A stretch of 64,000 nucleotides of DNA from contig NZ_LMFZ01000007.1 in assembly GCF_001427305.1 (NCBI RefSeq), positions 274,838 to 338,837 on the forward strand, read 5' to 3'. Shown piece by piece: positions 8,860-16,385 of this stretch; the stretch's first letter is position 1, and every line of letters starts with the position of its first letter. The translations under genes were made by a program, and so were the position numbers. Source of the DNA: Duganella sp. Root1480D1 (GTDB lineage: Bacteria; Pseudomonadota; Gammaproteobacteria; Burkholderiales; Burkholderiaceae_D). The notes below the pieces were generated by a model. That model saw only the letters and a program-made list of their open reading frames with translations. It was not told the origin of the DNA and did not search any database.

Positions 8860-10536
8860 TCATTGCGGCGCGACGGCCACCTTGCGGAACACCTGCTTGC
8901 CGCCGACCCAGGTTTCCAGCACGCCGATCTTGCCAATGTCTGCGGCCGGGACCTTGAACAGGTCGCGGTCGGTGACGATGAAGTCGGCCCACTTGCCCGG
9001 CTCCAGCGAACCGACCGACTGCTCCTGGTGTGCCGCCCAGGCGGCATCCAGCGTGAAGCAACGGAAGGCTTCGACCAGCGTCATGGCCTGCTCCTTGTGC
9101 CAGCCGCCGCGCGGCACGTCCTGCATATCCTGGCGCGTGACGGCAGCATGGATGCCCTGCAGCGGATTGGGCGACTCGATCGGGAAGTCGGAACCGCAGG
9201 CGATGCGGCTGCCCTGCTGCAGGAAGCTGCGCCAGGCGTAAGCGCCCTTGATGCGTTCAGGGCCGACACGCTGCTCCGCCATGTTCTGGTCGGAAGTGGC
9301 GTGGGTCGGCTGCATCGACGGCACGATGGCAAGCTGCTTGAAGCGCGGGATATCGCCTGGCTGCACCACCTGCGCGTGCTCGATGCGGTGCCGCCTGGCC
9401 GCCAGCGGGTACTGCTTGCCGAGCTGCTCGAAGCTGTCGAGGATCTGCCTGTTGCCCGCATCGCCAATCGCGTGCACATTGACCTGGTAGCCGGCCTTGA
9501 TGGCCTTTTCCATCTTGGCGTGGATGGCGGCGTCGCTGTTGAACAGCAGGCCGCGCGTGTGCGGCGCGTCGCTGTAGGGATGGAGCAGGGCGGCGCCGCG
9601 GCTGCCCAGCGCGCCGTCCGAGTACAGCTTGACGGCGGCCAGCGCGTAATGCCCATCGGCGTAGGACGGCAGCGGGCCATTCTTCGCGAGCTGCTCGAAG
9701 TCGGCGCCGACGTCGCCGATCATGGCGTACACGCGGGTCGACAGCTTGCCGTGGTCGGCGTAGTCGCGGAACAGGCGGTCGGCGCCGACGTCGATGCCGG
9801 CATCGTGCACGCTGGTCAGGCCGACGCTGGACAGGATGCCCAGCGCGCCATCGAGCATGGCACGCGCTTCGGCTTCGGTCGGCTTCGGCAGCACCTGGTA
9901 GACAAATTCCATGGCCGTGTCGACCAGGATGCCGGTGGCATTGCCGTTGGCATCGCGTTCGATCTTGCCGCCCTCGGGATCCCTGCTGTCCCTGGTGATG
10001 CCGGCCGCCTCCAGCGCCTTGCTGTTGACCCACATGGCGTGGCCATCGATGCGCTCCATGGCGGCGGGACGGTCGCTGACCACCGCATCGAGTTCGGCCA
10101 CATTGGGGAAGCGGCCCAGCTTCCAGATTTCCTGGTTCCAGCCTTTGCCGACCACCCATTTGCGCTGCGGGTTGGCTTGCGCGAACCTGGCGACCGAGGC
10201 TTGCGCGGCCTGCAGCGACGCGGGGCTGTACAAGTCGGCGCTGGTGGCCACTTCGCCCAGACCGAACACGTGGCCGTGGGCATCGATCAGGCCTGGCAGT
10301 ACCGTCTTGCCCTGCACGTCGATGCGCCTGAAGCCCCTGGCCTTGGCCGCCACTTCCTTCGCACTGCCAACGGCCACCAGCCTGCCGCTGTCGTCGAAGG
10401 CCAGCGCCTTGAACTGCACCAGCTTGCCCCTGGCATTGAGGGTGTAGCCGTTGGCGTTGTCGATCATGGTGCCGGCATTGGCGGCGGTGGCGATCGCCAG
10501 GGCGGCGGCAGCCAGCAGGGTGCGGCGGAAGTGCAT
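8860..10536 (-). CDS. Amidohydrolase (YtcJ-like metal-dependent hydrolase), exported
   Basis: A 558-residue member of the amidohydrolase 3 (YtcJ) group. The start MHFRRTLLAAAALAIATAAN is chosen because it gives a signal peptide (cleavage near A-N-A-G) and has AAGGA upstream; a longer in-frame start would put residues before the signal. Metal-site motifs are D-A-H-G-H-V-F-G early, an S-D-G-A-L-G-S-R segment with the bridging-lysine region K-L-Y-S-D, H-A-I-G-D, R-I-E-H-A, and C-G-S-D-F-P-I-E near the C-terminus. Substrate is unknown; family members hydrolyse amides, ureas or carbamates. It is transcribed away from the blaI-like gene from a shared 110-base intergenic region. Confidence 0.88.
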   Translation of the reverse strand: MHFRRTLLAAAALAIATAANAGTMIDNANGYTLNARGKLVQFKALAFDDSGRLVAVGSAKEVAAKARGFRRIDVQGKTVLPGLIDAHGHVFGLGEVATSADLYSPASLQAAQASVARFAQANPQRKWVVGKGWNQEIWKLGRFPNVAELDAVVSDRPAAMERIDGHAMWVNSKALEAAGITRDSRDPEGGKIERDANGNATGILVDTAMEFVYQVLPKPTEAEARAMLDGALGILSSVGLTSVHDAGIDVGADRLFRDYADHGKLSTRVYAMIGDVGADFEQLAKNGPLPSYADGHYALAAVKLYSDGALGSRGAALLHPYSDAPHTRGLLFNSDAAIHAKMEKAIKAGYQVNVHAIGDAGNRQILDSFEQLGKQYPLAARRHRIEHAQVVQPGDIPRFKQLAIVPSMQPTHATSDQNMAEQRVGPERIKGAYAWRSFLQQGSRIACGSDFPIESPNPLQGIHAAVTRQDMQDVPRGGWHKEQAMTLVEAFRCFTLDAAWAAHQEQSVGSLEPGKWADFIVTDRDLFKVPAADIGKIGVLETWVGGKQVFRKVAVAPQ

Positions 10537-10592
10537 GGGCAAGTCCTTTCGAATTTGAAAGCAAGAATTTTTCACCTGGCAGAGTGTACCCG

Positions 10593-10644
10593 TTGACACA
10601 TGCATTTACACGTGTAATCATTGACCGTTAATTACATACGTAAT
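10593..10644 (+). promoter_or_regulatory. Promoter with two BlaI/MecI-type operators
   Basis: TTGACA (10593-10598) is followed about 16-17 bases later by TAATCA as a possible -10. A perfect palindrome TTACACGTGTAA (10606-10617) overlaps this -10, and a second near-palindrome ATTACATACGTAAT (10631-10644) lies just before the start codon. Both contain the TACA-N2-TGTA style core recognised by BlaI/MecI repressors, so autoregulation of the following operon is likely. Confidence 0.7.
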
Positions 10645-10649
10645 CAATC

Positions 10650-11021
10650 ATGACGATACAGATCAGTGAAGCCGAGGCGCAGGTGATGCAAGTGCTGTGG
10701 GAGCGCCGCCCGCAAAGCGCGGAAGAAGTATGCGAAGCCCTGTCCGGCCAGGGCTGGCAGGACGCCACCATCAAGACCCTGCTGAACCGCCTGCTGAACA
10801 AGGGCGCCGTCAGCGCCCAGAAGGATGGCCGGCGCTACCTGTATGCGCCGGCGCTGGAACGCGAAGACTGGCTGGCCACCGAAAGCCAGGGCTTCCTCGA
10901 CCGCATGTTCAACGGCCGCCTGGCGCCGCTGGTGGCGCACTTCAGCCAGCACAAGGCCTTGAGCAAGGCCGATATCGCGGCACTGAAAAAGCTGGTCAAG
11001 GAACTCGATGATGGCAAGTGA
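10650..11021 (+). CDS. BlaI/MecI/CopY family transcriptional repressor
   Basis: A 123-residue winged-helix repressor. The pattern I-S-E-A-E-A-Q-V-M-Q-V-L-W at the N-terminus, followed by D-A-T-I-K-T-L-L-N-R-L-L-N-K-G-A-V as recognition helix and R-R-Y-L-Y-A-P as wing, is diagnostic of the BlaI family. It should bind the palindromes immediately upstream and repress itself and the following protease gene, with which it overlaps by 14 bases. In this family the repressor is cleaved when the membrane M56 partner senses its signal. No beta-lactamase is nearby. Confidence 0.92.
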   Translation: MTIQISEAEAQVMQVLWERRPQSAEEVCEALSGQGWQDATIKTLLNRLLNKGAVSAQKDGRRYLYAPALEREDWLATESQGFLDRMFNGRLAPLVAHFSQHKALSKADIAALKKLVKELDDGK

Positions 11022-12153
11022 AGCGCTGCTGCGATTCCTGCTGGCCAGCGGCGCCGCGTGCACGCTGGTGCTGCTGCTGCGCCAGGCCATGCGCCGCCTG
11101 TGCGGCGCGGGCGCGGCCTACCTGCTGTGGGCGGCGGTACCGGCCAGCGCGCTGGCAGCGCTGGCACCGCACGGCAGCGGCACCCTGGCTGCCGTCCCGC
11201 TGCCGGCGCCGGTGGCGGCGGCAGCCACGCAAGTGACGCAGGCGGCGGCCAGCGCCGCGCGCGGCGGCTGGGACTCGGTGCTGTTCGCCGCCTGGCTGGC
11301 CGGGGCAGTTGCGCTGGCCGCTTCGATGACCTGGCGCCAATGGTCGTTCCAGCGCAGCTTGCGGGCCAGCGCATGGCAGGGCGGCCCGCTGCTGCTGGGC
11401 GCCTGGCGCGCGCGCCTGGTCCTGCCGCAGGGTTTCCGCCGCGATTACGACCCGGCCGAGCGGCGGCTGGTGCTGGCCCATGAACGGGTCCATGCCGAAC
11501 GCGGCGACCTGCTGGCCAATGCCGCTTGCGCCTTGCTGCAATGCCTGGCCTGGTGCAATCCGCTGATCCATCTTGCTGCGGCACGCTTCCGGCTTGACCA
11601 GGAGCTGTCCTGCGACGAAACAGTCCTGCGCCGACATGGCCAGGCGGGCACCTACGCCAATGCCATGCTGAAGACCCAGCTCGCGGCGCAGGGCCTTCCC
11701 CTGGCTTGCCAATGGCAGGCCGTTCACCCACTGAAGGAGAGAATCATGCAATTGAAATCGTCCGTGTCCCCTGCCCGCCGCTTGGGCGGCAAGCTGCTGG
11801 CAGCCATGCTGGTGGCCGGCAGCGGCCTGGCTGCCATGGCGGTCCACGCTGACCCTGCGGCGTCCAGGCATTACAACGTCTACCTGGAAATGGGCGACAG
11901 CCGGCCGCACCTGCTGGTGAAGGAGGGCGAAAAGAGCGGGGTGGCCATCGGCGAAGGCGCAGACCAGTGGCGTGCAAACTTTGTGGTGGCGCCTGCGGGG
12001 AGCGCGATCCAGGTCAGGACCAACGTCAGCCACGGCGGCAAGGATCTCAGCAACTTCACGCTGGAAGTGGCGGACAACGGCACCGGCAGCTTCAAGGTGT
12101 CCGATGCGGGCAAGGATTTCGTGGTCAAGATGCGCGTGAACGAAGTGCATTAA
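11008..12153 (+). CDS. M56 (BlaR1-like) membrane metallopeptidase sensor
   Basis: 381 residues, starting inside the end of the repressor gene. It has hydrophobic helices at about residues 7-27, 35-55 and 90-107, then a zincin motif H-E-R-V-H (158-162) with the downstream acidic ligand in Q-E-L-S-C-D-E (about 197-203), as in M56 peptidases. Another hydrophobic stretch near residue 260 is followed by a small extracytoplasmic domain of about 110 residues rich in beta-strand, instead of the large penicillin-binding domain of BlaR1. It probably cleaves, directly or through a partner, the repressor encoded just upstream. The signal sensed is unknown. Confidence 0.88.
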   Translation: MMASEALLRFLLASGAACTLVLLLRQAMRRLCGAGAAYLLWAAVPASALAALAPHGSGTLAAVPLPAPVAAAATQVTQAAASAARGGWDSVLFAAWLAGAVALAASMTWRQWSFQRSLRASAWQGGPLLLGAWRARLVLPQGFRRDYDPAERRLVLAHERVHAERGDLLANAACALLQCLAWCNPLIHLAAARFRLDQELSCDETVLRRHGQAGTYANAMLKTQLAAQGLPLACQWQAVHPLKERIMQLKSSVSPARRLGGKLLAAMLVAGSGLAAMAVHADPAASRHYNVYLEMGDSRPHLLVKEGEKSGVAIGEGADQWRANFVVAPAGSAIQVRTNVSHGGKDLSNFTLEVADNGTGSFKVSDAGKDFVVKMRVNEVH

Positions 12154-12223
12154 AGAGCAAGATCCGGGGTGTGGCGGGAACCGGCTACTGGTCCAATGTG
12201 GCTTTCCCTGTTGGAGTTCCGCC

Positions 12224-12862
12224 ATGCTGACGCTTTACGATTACCTGCCTTCGCAAAACGCTTACAAAGTCCGCCTGCTGCTATCGCATCTCGGCCTGCC
12301 TTACCGCAGCGAGATGGTCAGCATCTTCGAGGGGGCCGGGCAGGAGGCTTCCTACCTTGCGCTCAATCCGTCCGGCGCGGTGCCGGCTTTGCGCCTCGAT
12401 GACGGGCGCGTGCTGGCGGAGTCGAATGCCATCCTCACTTTTCTCGCTTCGGGCACACGGTATTTGCCTGCCGATCCTTTTGCGGCCGCCAAGGTGCAGC
12501 AGTGGATGTCGTTTGAGCAGGACTATGTGCTGAATATCGCTTCGTTGCGGCATTGGACCATGACGGGCAAGCTGGCCCGCCGGCCGGCGGCGCTGGTCGA
12601 CATGCGGCGCGCAGGCGGCTTGCGCGCGCTGCAGATCCTGGAACGCGAGCTGGCGGCGCGGCCTTACATCGCCGGCGATGCCTACACCATTGCGGATATT
12701 TCCCTGTTTTCCTACACCCACCGTGCAGACGAGGCTGGCCTGCCCTTGCGCGAATTCCCCCACGTTTGCGCCTGGATTGAACGCGTGCGGGCACAGCCGG
12801 GGTTCCTCGACGAGCATTACCCTTATGCCATCGATCCACATTCTTCCGGCGAACTGCCTTGA
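12224..12862 (+). CDS. Glutathione S-transferase family protein
   Basis: 212 residues with a thioredoxin-like N-terminal domain: L-Y-D-Y-L-P-S-Q-N-A-Y-K-V-R-L-L-L gives the first strand and helix with a Ser near the usual catalytic position, and N-P-S-G-A-V-P-A-L followed by L-A-E-S-N-A-I-L contains the cis-proline and the Glu-Ser pair that bind glutathione. The C-terminal half has the D-I-S-L-F-S-Y-T-H helix typical of GSTs. Substrate is not predictable. It appears to be a single gene, 70 bases after the M56 gene. Confidence 0.9.
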   Translation: MLTLYDYLPSQNAYKVRLLLSHLGLPYRSEMVSIFEGAGQEASYLALNPSGAVPALRLDDGRVLAESNAILTFLASGTRYLPADPFAAAKVQQWMSFEQDYVLNIASLRHWTMTGKLARRPAALVDMRRAGGLRALQILERELAARPYIAGDAYTIADISLFSYTHRADEAGLPLREFPHVCAWIERVRAQPGFLDEHYPYAIDPHSSGELP

Positions 12863-12896
12863 GCGCCACTCGGGATGGGGTTCCGATTTGGGGAGC

Positions 12897-12960
12897 TACA
12901 CAAACCGTCTGAAAGTTGCTCTGAAATCCTCTGAAAAGCCCTGAAATGCTCTGAAATGCC
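12897..12960 (+). repeat. Left inverted end of the cassette with 10-base iterons
   Basis: Begins TACACAAACCGTCTGAAAG and continues as four tandem decamers of the form (G/C)(C/T)(T/C)CTGAAA(T/A), ending at the stop codon of the enclosed gene. It is inverted relative to 13588-13648. Such iterons could be binding sites for a recombinase or for the encoded protein. Confidence 0.8.
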
Positions 12961-13646
12961 TAATCGTCAGGGAGAACATCGGTGCGCCGTTCCATCTTGC
13001 CATGCCGGTGCGTCGATGCCTTCTCAATCAGGGCCAGTGCATTGCGCAGGCTTTGCGCCATGACTGCTGGCGATGCCGTCGAATCGTTGGCCCGGAACGT
13101 CGGCAATGGTGCTGGATACGGTCCACGTAGAGTTTCATTTCGAATGAACCTCGCGTTCTTCCAGTAACGCTGGCCTGGCAGGCGCAACGATAAAACTTCC
13201 CACGCATTGCGTGCCGTACCGGCAACTTCGGCCGCAAACTGGTTGGGGGTCGTTCGCTGCCCGCGGTAGACGACGGAGTCGCCAACAACTTTGGCGAACG
13301 CGTTACTGCCGCGATAGCTCATCTTAAGTTCGGTGCCCTCAGGCAGGAACAGGCGCTTCCACTGGTAACCTCGAACCTCGGCCGCCTGCGCCTCACCGCG
13401 CGCGACGCACAGCCATGAAGCGAGCGCGGCTTCGACGACCTCGGCCGGATCGCGCTCGTCCCCGAACTCCTGCAGGTAATTCGCCAGTTCAAGAAATAGC
13501 GCACTCGAAATCTGCACCGATACAAGTTTGCGGCTCATGATGACCTCCTTTTGTTCGCATGAAGCTTGGACAGGTCAGCGAACTTGAAGTTCAGAGGATT
13601 TCAGAGCGTTTCAGAGCGTTTCAGAGCAACTTTCAGAGGGTTTGTG
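12899..13646. mobile_element. Candidate inverted-repeat cassette carrying one gene (TA-flanked)
   Basis: A 748-bp unit bounded by CACAAACC at the left and GGTTTGTG at the right, each directly flanked by TA, as expected for insertion into a TA dinucleotide. The ends match over about 29 bases with one mismatch and continue inward as arrays of a 10-base word close to GCTCTGAAAT. It holds one complete gene on the minus strand and no transposase, so it would be a non-autonomous, cargo-carrying element. The boundaries and the target duplication are read from the sequence; mobility is inferred. Confidence 0.6.
12960..13538 (-). CDS. Ribbon-helix-helix plus RAMA-like domain protein
   Basis: 192 residues. 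The N-terminus (1-45) reads as a ribbon-helix-helix: a strand K-L-V-S-V-Q-I followed by two helices ending in A-A-L-A-S-W-L. Residues about 60-133 resemble the RAMA/DUF4357 fold: L-P-E-G-T-E-L, Y-R-G, V-V-Y-R-G-Q-R-T-T-P-N-Q-F-A-A-E-V, then A-R-N-A-W-E-V-L. RAMA domains are known from restriction-modification and other DNA-associated proteins. The C-terminal 55 residues are Pro/Thr rich. A strong AAAGGAGG ribosome site precedes the ATG. It is the only gene between the inverted ends at 12897-12960 and 13588-13648. It may bind those iterons; that is inference. Domain assignment is by eye. Confidence 0.65.
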   Translation of the reverse strand: MSRKLVSVQISSALFLELANYLQEFGDERDPAEVVEAALASWLCVARGEAQAAEVRGYQWKRLFLPEGTELKMSYRGSNAFAKVVGDSVVYRGQRTTPNQFAAEVAGTARNAWEVLSLRLPGQRYWKNARFIRNETLRGPYPAPLPTFRANDSTASPAVMAQSLRNALALIEKASTHRHGKMERRTDVLPDD

Positions 13647-13648
13647 TA
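13588..13648 (-). repeat. Right inverted end of the cassette with 10-base iterons
   Basis: Reads on the minus strand TACACAAACCCTCTGAAAG then decamers GCTCTGAAAC (twice), GCTCTGAAAT and CCTCTGAAC. It matches the left end in inverse orientation, and lies about 50 bases upstream of the enclosed gene's start, so it could also act as its operator. Confidence 0.8.
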
Positions 13649-13682
13649 AGCGCCCCGCAGCAAGCCCTATGCTCCCCGGGCC

Positions 13683-14417
13683 CTACTCGGCATCGTGGAA
13701 AATGATGCCAAGCGTATGGCGCTGGCCAGCGCGCAAGCGGCTGACGCCATGCCGCATGTTCACGCGGTAAGTGCCGCGCGTGCCCGCCGCCGGCCGGTGG
13801 AAAACCGGAAAGATCACGCAATCGCCCTGCTGCAAAGGCACGACTTCCACCCGCGACTGCATGCGCGGGCGCTGCTCGGTGAGCACGAATTCACCGCCCT
13901 CGAAATCGCGGCCAGGCTGGGCCAACAGGAACGCCGCCTGCAAGGGAAAAACATGTTCGCCGTATAAATCCTGGTGCAGGCAGTTATAGTCGCCCGCCCC
14001 ATACTGCAGCAGCAGCGGCGTCGGCCGCAGCTGTCCAGCCGCGTGGCAGCGCGCGATAAACTCCGCATGCTGTTCCGGAAAGCGCGGCTCCAGCCCCATG
14101 GCCGCGTACCAGCGATTGGCAATCACCGCCAGCGGCGGATACATCGAGGCGCGCAAGTCTGCGACCAGGCCAGGCAAGGGATAGCGGAAATACTGGTATT
14201 CCCCCTTGCCGAAGCCATGGCGCTGCATGAGGACCCGGCTGCGAAAGAGCCCAGGCTGGCGATAGCCTGCCGCCAGCCCCGCGCACTCGGCCGGCGACAA
14301 CACGCCGCGCACCAGCGCACAGCCCAGCTCATCCAGGTCAGCGCCAATGCGCGGCCAGTCGAACGCCGCGCGCGCGCCAGCCGCCGCCAGCGGCGGCGCG
14401 AACAGCTTGCCCATCAT
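13683..14417 (-). CDS. 2OG-Fe(II) oxygenase, DUF2086 type, DNA-damage associated
   Basis: 244 residues. The iron facial triad is visible: H148-Q-D150 in N-C-L-H-Q-D-L-Y-G-E and the distal H223 in N-M-R-H-G-V-S-R, with Arg residues just after that would bind 2-oxoglutarate. The C-terminal half matches the family described as oxygenases acting on damaged DNA (DUF2086 / Oxygenase-NA). Its ATG overlaps the ada stop codon (ATGA), so it is co-translated with ada, which supports a role in alkylation repair, possibly oxidative demethylation of DNA like AlkB. Substrate specificity is inferred from family and context. Confidence 0.82.
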   Translation of the reverse strand: MMGKLFAPPLAAAGARAAFDWPRIGADLDELGCALVRGVLSPAECAGLAAGYRQPGLFRSRVLMQRHGFGKGEYQYFRYPLPGLVADLRASMYPPLAVIANRWYAAMGLEPRFPEQHAEFIARCHAAGQLRPTPLLLQYGAGDYNCLHQDLYGEHVFPLQAAFLLAQPGRDFEGGEFVLTEQRPRMQSRVEVVPLQQGDCVIFPVFHRPAAGTRGTYRVNMRHGVSRLRAGQRHTLGIIFHDAE

Positions 14418-15493
14418 GCTGCCGCCTCGGTAGCCGCCTGCGCCTCGCGCTCCAGCAAGGCTGCCTTGCGTTCGACGCCCCAGCGGTAGCCCGAAATCGC
14501 GCCATCGTTGCGCACCACCCGGTGGCAGGGAATCGCCACCGCAATCGCATTGGCGGCGCAGGCGCCGGCCACTGCCCGCGCCCCGTTGGGCGCGCCGACC
14601 CGCTCTGCCAGTTCGGCGTAGCTGACCGTGGCGCCAGCCGGAATCTCGCGCAAGGCTTGCCACACGCGCTGCTGGAATGCCGTGCCGCGCACATCGAGCG
14701 GCAAATCGAGCCCGATGCGCGGCGCCTCGACGAAGGCAATCACGCGCGCCACCACCTGTTCATAATCGGTCTCGGCCCCGCGCAACTCGGCCTGCGGGAA
14801 GCGGTCCTGCAGGTCGTGCGCCAGCGCCTGCGGATCGTCGCCCAGCAGGATGCAGCAAATGCCGCGCGCGGTGCTGGCCACCAGGATCGCCCCCAGCGAA
14901 CACTGGGCAATGGCGAAGCGGATCACCGCCCCGCGCCCGCCGGCGCGCCAGGCCGACGGCGTCATGCCCAGCGCGCCCGGGGTGGCGGCATAAAAGCGCC
15001 CGCTGGAATTGAAGCCGGCGGCATAAATGGCATCGGTCACGCTGGCCTCGCCGGCCAGGCCCTGCTGCATGCGCCGCGCGCGCGCCGCCGCCGCATAGGC
15101 CTTCGGCGTCAGCCCGGTCTGGGCCTTGAACACGCGGTGGAAATGGAAGCGGCTCATGCCGCCGGCTGCCGCCAGCGCATCGAGGTCGGGCGCCACCTCG
15201 GCGGCATCGATCAGGCGGCACACTTCGGCCACCATGGCCGCGTGGCGCGCGGCCAGCGGCGGCTGATCCGGCTTGCAGCGCTTGCAGGGGCGGAAGCCGG
15301 CCGCCTCGGCCGCTGCGATGGAAGCGTGGAAGGCCACGTTCTCGCGCAGGGCCGGCCGCGCGCCGCAGGAGGGGCGGCAGAACACGCCGGTGGTGCGCAC
15401 GGAATAATAGAACTGGCCGTCGGCCGCGCTGTCGCGCGTCCGCACGGCGGCCCAGCGTTCGTTGTCGGTCAGGTAAGGCTTCATCGGGTTCAT
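14414..15493 (-). CDS. ada: Bifunctional Ada regulator / O6-methylguanine-DNA methyltransferase
   Basis: 359 residues with all Ada modules. The N-terminal zinc domain has Cys39, Cys43, Cys70 and Cys73, spaced as in E. coli Ada; one of these accepts methyl groups from phosphotriesters. An AraC-type helix-turn-helix follows (about residues 85-180, G-G-M-S-R-F-H-F-H-R-V-F-K). The C-terminal methyltransferase has I-P-C-H-R-V with acceptor Cys323. Methylated Ada would activate repair genes, including its own operon with the downstream oxygenase. It is divergent from hutC with a 117-base intergenic region. Confidence 0.96.
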   Translation of the reverse strand: MNPMKPYLTDNERWAAVRTRDSAADGQFYYSVRTTGVFCRPSCGARPALRENVAFHASIAAAEAAGFRPCKRCKPDQPPLAARHAAMVAEVCRLIDAAEVAPDLDALAAAGGMSRFHFHRVFKAQTGLTPKAYAAAARARRMQQGLAGEASVTDAIYAAGFNSSGRFYAATPGALGMTPSAWRAGGRGAVIRFAIAQCSLGAILVASTARGICCILLGDDPQALAHDLQDRFPQAELRGAETDYEQVVARVIAFVEAPRIGLDLPLDVRGTAFQQRVWQALREIPAGATVSYAELAERVGAPNGARAVAGACAANAIAVAIPCHRVVRNDGAISGYRWGVERKAALLEREAQAATEAAA

Positions 15494-15558
15494 TGCAAGC
15501 TCCAGTCGCTAGTATGCCACCATGGTAGGCAGCCGGCCGCCGGCCGGCACTCCGCCGC

Positions 15559-15586
15559 TTGCTATTGAATTCCCGAATGCTACAAT
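15559..15586 (+). promoter_or_regulatory. Probable hutC promoter
   Basis: TTGCTA (15559-15564) and TACAAT (15581-15586) are 16 bases apart, upstream of hutC. The -10 is near consensus. No TTGT/ACAA-type palindrome like the one upstream of hutU is seen here, so autoregulation by HutC is not evident. Confidence 0.55.
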
Positions 15587-15610
15587 CGCCGCACTCATCC
15601 GGAGGACGGC

Positions 15611-16330
15611 TTGGAAGAACACCAACAAAACGACACCCCCATCTTTCAACGCATCAAGGACTTCCTGCTGGCGCAAATTGCCGCCGGCGCCTGGAAGGAA
15701 GGCGAAGTCATCCCTTCCGAGCAGGCCCTGGTCAAGCAATTCGGCGTCTCGCGCATGACGGTCAACCGCGCCGTGCGCGAGCTGACCGCGGAAGGGGTGC
15801 TGACCCGCCGCCAGGGCGCCGGCACCTATGTCGCCCCGCAAAAAGTCCAGGCCACCCTGCTGGAAATCAAGAGCATTGCCGATGAAGTGCGGGCCCGCGG
15901 CCACGCCCACCGCAGCACCCTGCAGCTGCTCGAGCGCGGCAAGGCCAGCGACTTGCTGGGCAAGGCGTTCGACTTGCCGCCGGGCCACGAGCTTTATCAT
16001 TCAGTCATCGTCCACTTTGAAAACGGGGTGCCGATCCAGGTGGAAGACCGCTGGGTCAATCCGCTCTGCGCGCCGGACTACATGGCGCAGGACTTTACCC
16101 ACAGCACGCCCAACGAGTACCTGATGCGGGCGGCGCCGCTGCAAGCGGCCACTTACAGCATCGAAGCCCTGGTGCCGCCGCGCGAGATCGCCGACATGCT
16201 GGCGATGGATGCACGCCAGCCCTGCCTGGTGCTCAGGCGCCAGACCCAGTCGGCCGGGCGCGTGGCCTCGCTGGCCACCATGTGGCATCCGGGCCATCGC
16301 TACCAATTTGGCGGCAGCGTGCCCGCCTGA
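15611..16330 (+). CDS. hutC: Histidine utilization repressor
   Basis: A 239-residue GntR-family (HutC subfamily) repressor. The N-terminal winged helix contains I-P-S-E-Q-A-L-V-K-Q-F-G-V-S-R-M-T-V-N-R-A-V-R-E-L, and the C-terminal UTRA ligand domain ends with A-T-M-W-H-P-G-H-R-Y-Q-F-G-G, both typical of HutC. It should bind the operator upstream of hutU and release it when urocanate accumulates. The start is a TTG preceded by GGAGG seven bases away. It lies about 9.7 kb from the hut operon, separated by unrelated genes, which is less common than a hutC next to hut genes. Confidence 0.92.
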   Translation: MEEHQQNDTPIFQRIKDFLLAQIAAGAWKEGEVIPSEQALVKQFGVSRMTVNRAVRELTAEGVLTRRQGAGTYVAPQKVQATLLEIKSIADEVRARGHAHRSTLQLLERGKASDLLGKAFDLPPGHELYHSVIVHFENGVPIQVEDRWVNPLCAPDYMAQDFTHSTPNEYLMRAAPLQAATYSIEALVPPREIADMLAMDARQPCLVLRRQTQSAGRVASLATMWHPGHRYQFGGSVPA

Positions 16331-16385
16331 GCAATGCTATAGTTGTCCGCACGCCAGCGCCCCGCGCTGGCCAGAAAGGGAAGCC

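Noticed and set aside
12897..12960. Decamer array considered as a CRISPR array
   Set aside because: Units are 10 bases, contiguous with no spacers, and repeated inverted on the other side of a gene; no cas genes are near.
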